From Geminicoccaceae bacterium (GTDB taxonomy: Bacteria; Pseudomonadota; Alphaproteobacteria; Geminicoccales; Geminicoccaceae), in the NCBI GenBank assembly GCA_025054575.1, contig JANWZN010000013.1, forward strand, positions 1-39,114: DNA of 39,114 bases, read 5' to 3'. Below the pieces are notes generated by a model that worked only from the letters and a program-made list of their open reading frames with translations, was not told where the DNA came from and ran no database searches. This document shows, in pieces, positions 36,671 to 39,114 of this stretch. Position 1 is the stretch's first letter; every line of letters starts with the position of its first letter. A program made the translations under genes and the position numbers.

Positions 36671-36694
36671 GCGCGCCGTCGATCCTCGACCTTC

Positions 36695-36723
36695 GCCCTA
36701 TGCCCGGGCCACCACACCGTCAA
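36695..36723 (-). promoter_or_regulatory. Promoter of the gspC-M operon
   Basis: On the minus strand TTGACG is followed after 17 bases by TAGGGC, 25 bases upstream of the gspC ATG. The -35 matches 5 of 6; the -10 is poor, but resembles the TAG-type -10 of the other promoters in the window. Confidence 0.45.
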
Positions 36724-36855
36724 CCCCGTAGCCCGCCCGGTACGGCACAGGGGCGGCGCAGGCGGCCACGTGGCTTCACAGGCGGCCCTCCGCGGCCTCA
36801 GTATCGACGCCGCAGATCGAGGAATCTTCCACAACCGGTCCCCGGGGAGGGTCCG

Positions 36856-37554
36856 ATGATCCACGAGCCTCCTCTTCTCAGTGTTCGTCGGCATTTTCCG
36901 CGGCCGAGCGATGCCCAGCTCGCCGCCGTGGCGGCGGCGACCACGGGCTGGCTGGTCGATGCGCAGAACGGCCGGGGTTCGCTGGGCCCTCGTATCAAGC
37001 CGTTGTTCCCAGGCGACCCGGAGCTCGGTCGCTGCAGCGGCACGGTGCTGACCTGCTGGTGCGGGCCGGACGACAATCTGGCACTCGCCGCCGCAGCGGC
37101 GCTGGCCCGGCCGGGCGACGTGATCGTCGCTTCGGCGGAGGGGTTCGAAGGCAGCGGAATCTGTGGCGATCTCCTGGCCGGCATGATGCGCAACAAGGGT
37201 GTGGCCGGCCTCGTGGTCGACGGCGCGGTGCGCGACATCGCGGGCTTGCGCGAGGCGCGGCTGCCGGTCTTCGCGCGCTCGGTCAACCCCGCTTCGTGCG
37301 TGCGATCGGGCCCGGGCACGGTGGGGCTGCCGGTGGTGGTGGGCGGCCGCACGGTCGAAAGCGGCGATCTCTTGCTCGCCGACGAGGACGGCGTGGTCAC
37401 CGTCTCGCTCCGGGAGGCGGATGCGGTCCTGACCCGGCTCGAAGAGGTCAAGGCAGCCGAGGCCGCGACGCTCGCCCAGGTCAAGGCGGGTCTCCAGGTG
37501 CCGGGGTGGGTCGAAGCCCTCCTGGCCTCGGATCGGGTGCGCTGGCTCGACTGA
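36856..37554 (+). CDS. RraA-like / HMG-CHA aldolase family protein
   Basis: 232 aa of the RraA fold, which includes class II 4-hydroxy-4-methyl-2-oxoglutarate / 4-carboxy-4-hydroxy-2-oxoadipate aldolases and the RNase E inhibitor RraA. The G-x-x-GDLLA-type motif is at 100-108, and the metal/substrate R126 and D127 are in VVDGAVRDIAGL. An N-terminal region of about 40 residues precedes the core. The aldolase role is more likely than RNase regulation, but no pathway genes are near. ATG at 36856 has GGGGAGGG upstream. Confidence 0.86.
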   Translation: MIHEPPLLSVRRHFPRPSDAQLAAVAAATTGWLVDAQNGRGSLGPRIKPLFPGDPELGRCSGTVLTCWCGPDDNLALAAAAALARPGDVIVASAEGFEGSGICGDLLAGMMRNKGVAGLVVDGAVRDIAGLREARLPVFARSVNPASCVRSGPGTVGLPVVVGGRTVESGDLLLADEDGVVTVSLREADAVLTRLEEVKAAEAATLAQVKAGLQVPGWVEALLASDRVRWLD

Positions 37555-37562
37555 GTGCTGCC

Positions 37563-38186
37563 GTGGGGTCGAGTGCAGCCGGGCGCGGCCAGCGGCACGG
37601 CACCGATCCGCTCGCGCGCGGGCTGCGGCTCGTGGCCTTCGCCGCGGCCCTGTCGGTGCTGGCCTCGATCCTCGACGGCCGGCTCCGCGGGCGCCCGGCC
37701 GAGCCCGGTGTGCTGTTGCCGATCCCCGAAGCGGTCGAGGCGCGAACACCAACCCCCTCGACCACCGAACCGGCCGCGCCGGTGCCGCCACCCGAGCCGC
37801 CGAGCGCGCCCGAGCCGACGACGGAACCGGGAAAACCGGCGGTCGCGCCGAGCCCCGAGCCCGCACCACCGGTCGAGGTGCCGCGCCCCCCGTCCGGCAC
37901 GGTCCGAGACGGTGTCCTCGCTTACCAAGCCGGAGACTTCGCGCGGGCGTTCGCGATCTGGCGGCCGCTGGCCGAAGCCGGCAACGCCCGCGCCCAGTTC
38001 CATCTGGGTGCCCTCTACCTCGAGGGACGGATCGGGCCGCCCGACTACGCCCTCGCCTATCGTTGGCTGGCGCTCGCGGCGCGCGCGGGCCAAGCCGCGG
38101 CAGCGCCCCTGCGCGACCAAGCGGCGGCGAGGCTGCCGGCCGAGACCCTGGCCGCCATCCGGCGCGAGCTCGGCCCGGATCCCTGA
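37563..38186 (+). CDS. Membrane-anchored protein with Sel1-like repeats
   Basis: About 207 aa. An N-terminal hydrophobic segment (LRLVAFAAALSVLASIL) acts as anchor or signal. A long Pro/Glu/Ala-rich linker (residues 50-115) follows. Then one to two Sel1/TPR-like units: VLAYQAGDFARAFAIWRPLAEAGNARAQFHLGALYLEG and DYALAYRWLALAARAGQ. Such proteins are usually periplasmic scaffolds. The GTG start at 37563 lies 9 bases after the RraA-like stop; the ribosome site is weak, suggesting coupling. Confidence 0.8.
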   Translation: MGSSAAGRGQRHGTDPLARGLRLVAFAAALSVLASILDGRLRGRPAEPGVLLPIPEAVEARTPTPSTTEPAAPVPPPEPPSAPEPTTEPGKPAVAPSPEPAPPVEVPRPPSGTVRDGVLAYQAGDFARAFAIWRPLAEAGNARAQFHLGALYLEGRIGPPDYALAYRWLALAARAGQAAAAPLRDQAAARLPAETLAAIRRELGPDP

Positions 38187-38230
38187 CGAGCGCCGCAGCC
38201 GCCACCCGCGCGGGCCGGTCGCGTGGACCC

Positions 38231-38259
38231 GGCCCGAGACCTGGACTAGATCTCGGGCC
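38231..38259 (+). terminator. Hairpin ahead of glyA (terminator or leader)
   Basis: GGCCCGAGA and TCTCGGGCC form a perfect 9-bp stem with an 11-base loop, 45 bases after the Sel1-protein stop and 27 bases before the glyA start. No T-run follows. It could end the upstream transcript or control glyA. Confidence 0.4.
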
Positions 38260-38285
38260 GAGCCGCCCCCCGACGGAGACCGGTC

Positions 38286-39114
38286 ATGGCCGACGCCGTG
38301 CGCGCCGCCGAGCAGCGCCCCCGCGATTTCTTCGAGGCCAGCCTCGCCGCGACCGACCCGGAGATCGCCCTGACGATCGAGGCCGAACTCGCCCGCCAGC
38401 GCAGCGGTATCGAGCTGATCGCGTCCGAGAACATCGTGAGCCGGGCGGTGCTCGAGGCACAAGGCTCGGTGCTCACCAACAAGTACGCCGAGGGCTATCC
38501 CGGGCGCCGCTATTACGGCGGTTGCGAGCAGGTCGACCGCGCCGAGGCGCTCGCGATCGAGCGCGCCAAGCGGCTGTTCGGCTGTGCCTTCGCCAACGTC
38601 CAGCCCCATTCCGGCGCGCAGGCGAACGGTGCTGTCATGCTGGCGCTGTTGCAGCCCGGCGATACGATCCTCGGCATGGATCTGGCCGCTGGCGGGCATC
38701 TCACGCACGGTGCCAAGGCGGCCCTCTCGGGGAAATGGTTCCGCGCCGTCGCTTACGGTGTCACGGCCGAGGGTCTGATCGATTACGACCAGGTCGCGCG
38801 CCTCGCCCGCGAGCATAGGCCGAAGATGATCATCGCCGGTGCGTCGGCCTATTCGCGCGTGATCGACTTCGCTCGCTTCCGCGCGATCGCCGAGGAGGTC
38901 GGCGCCTGGCTCCTGGTCGACATGGCGCACATCGCCGGGCTCGTGGCGGCGGGCGTCCATCCCTCGCCGTTTCCGCACGCCCACGTGGTGACCTCGACCA
39001 CCCACAAGACGTTGCGCGGTCCCCGCGGCGGGATCATCCTCACCGACGAGGAAGCGCTCGCCAAGAAGATCAACAGCGCGGTGTTCCCGGGCCTCCAGGG
39101 CGGGCCTCTCATGC
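38286..39114 (+). CDS. glyA: Serine hydroxymethyltransferase, N-terminal part (cut by window edge)
   Basis: PLP enzyme that interconverts serine and glycine with tetrahydrofolate. The first 276 codons are here, reading to the window edge without a stop. [41 protein letters not shown] and [10 protein letters not shown] are diagnostic. The Schiff-base lysine is K241 in [18 protein letters not shown] at 38286 has GGAG eight bases upstream. Confidence 0.96.
   Translation, partial: MADAVRAAEQRPRDFFEASLAATDPEIALTIEAELARQRSGIELIASENIVSRAVLEAQGSVLTNKYAEGYPGRRYYGGCEQVDRAEALAIERAKRLFGCAFANVQPHSGAQANGAVMLALLQPGDTILGMDLAAGGHLTHGAKAALSGKWFRAVAYGVTAEGLIDYDQVARLAREHRPKMIIAGASAYSRVIDFARFRAIAEEVGAWLLVDMAHIAGLVAAGVHPSPFPHAHVVTSTTHKTLRGPRGGIILTDEEALAKKINSAVFPGLQGGPLM

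Overview
The window is a very GC-rich stretch of an ordinary alphaproteobacterial chromosome. The gene orders era-rnc-lepB-acpS, rpoZ-rsh and bamE / ubiquinol-cytochrome c chaperone / yceD-plsX-fabH-ihfA-merR are alphaproteobacterial. MotAB stators, a K+-independent H+-pyrophosphatase and the GC content suggest a Rhodospirillales/Geminicoccales-like lineage, but that placement is inference. I see no phage, transposase, CRISPR array or obvious island. Nearly all DNA is coding, and many genes overlap by 1 to 10 bases.

Left part (1-12.3 kb). A leftward housekeeping series runs rpoZ, the (p)ppGpp synthetase/hydrolase rsh, comM, acpS, lepB, rnc and the first 38 codons of era. comM occupies the place where pdxJ is often found. 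Divergent from rpoZ are a NYN-domain RNase-like gene and a family-5 uracil-DNA glycosylase. The glycosylase overlaps tail to tail with an alpha/beta hydrolase. Then come motB and motA, smpB (no ATG/GTG/TTG start) and dapA, all leftward.

Middle part (12.4-23.4 kb), mostly rightward. It holds a soluble-lytic-transglycosylase-type murein hydrolase, an unexplained gap of about 730 bp, a PLP-dependent threonine/hydroxyaspartate dehydratase-like enzyme, and a leader with a perfect 23-bp inverted repeat ahead of hppA. A strong hairpin terminator separates hppA from the leftward lipoprotein gene bamE. Next are the cytochrome bc1 assembly chaperone, the lipid-synthesis genes yceD-plsX-fabH, ihfA, a MerR-type regulator and tRNA-Pro(GGG).

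Right part (23.6-39.1 kb). Malonyl-CoA decarboxylase is followed by a five-gene leftward operon for a SitABCD-type Mn(II) ABC importer whose last gene is MntR; all six MntR metal ligands are present. A CTTAG-N6-CTAAG palindrome upstream is a candidate operator. After a second gap of about 600 bp come a small cytochrome c, an SDR oxidoreductase, a cupin, and a compact type II secretion operon gspC-G-H-I-J-K-L-M without D, E, F or O. Rightward from there are an RraA-like protein, a membrane-anchored Sel1-type protein and the 5' part of glyA, cut by the window end.

I did not find a clearly new multi-gene system. The best leads are the non-canonical smpB start, the long inverted repeat before hppA, the Asp-to-Asn change at a metal-binding position of RNase III, the MntR operator candidate, a palindrome before comM, and the two unexplained gaps.
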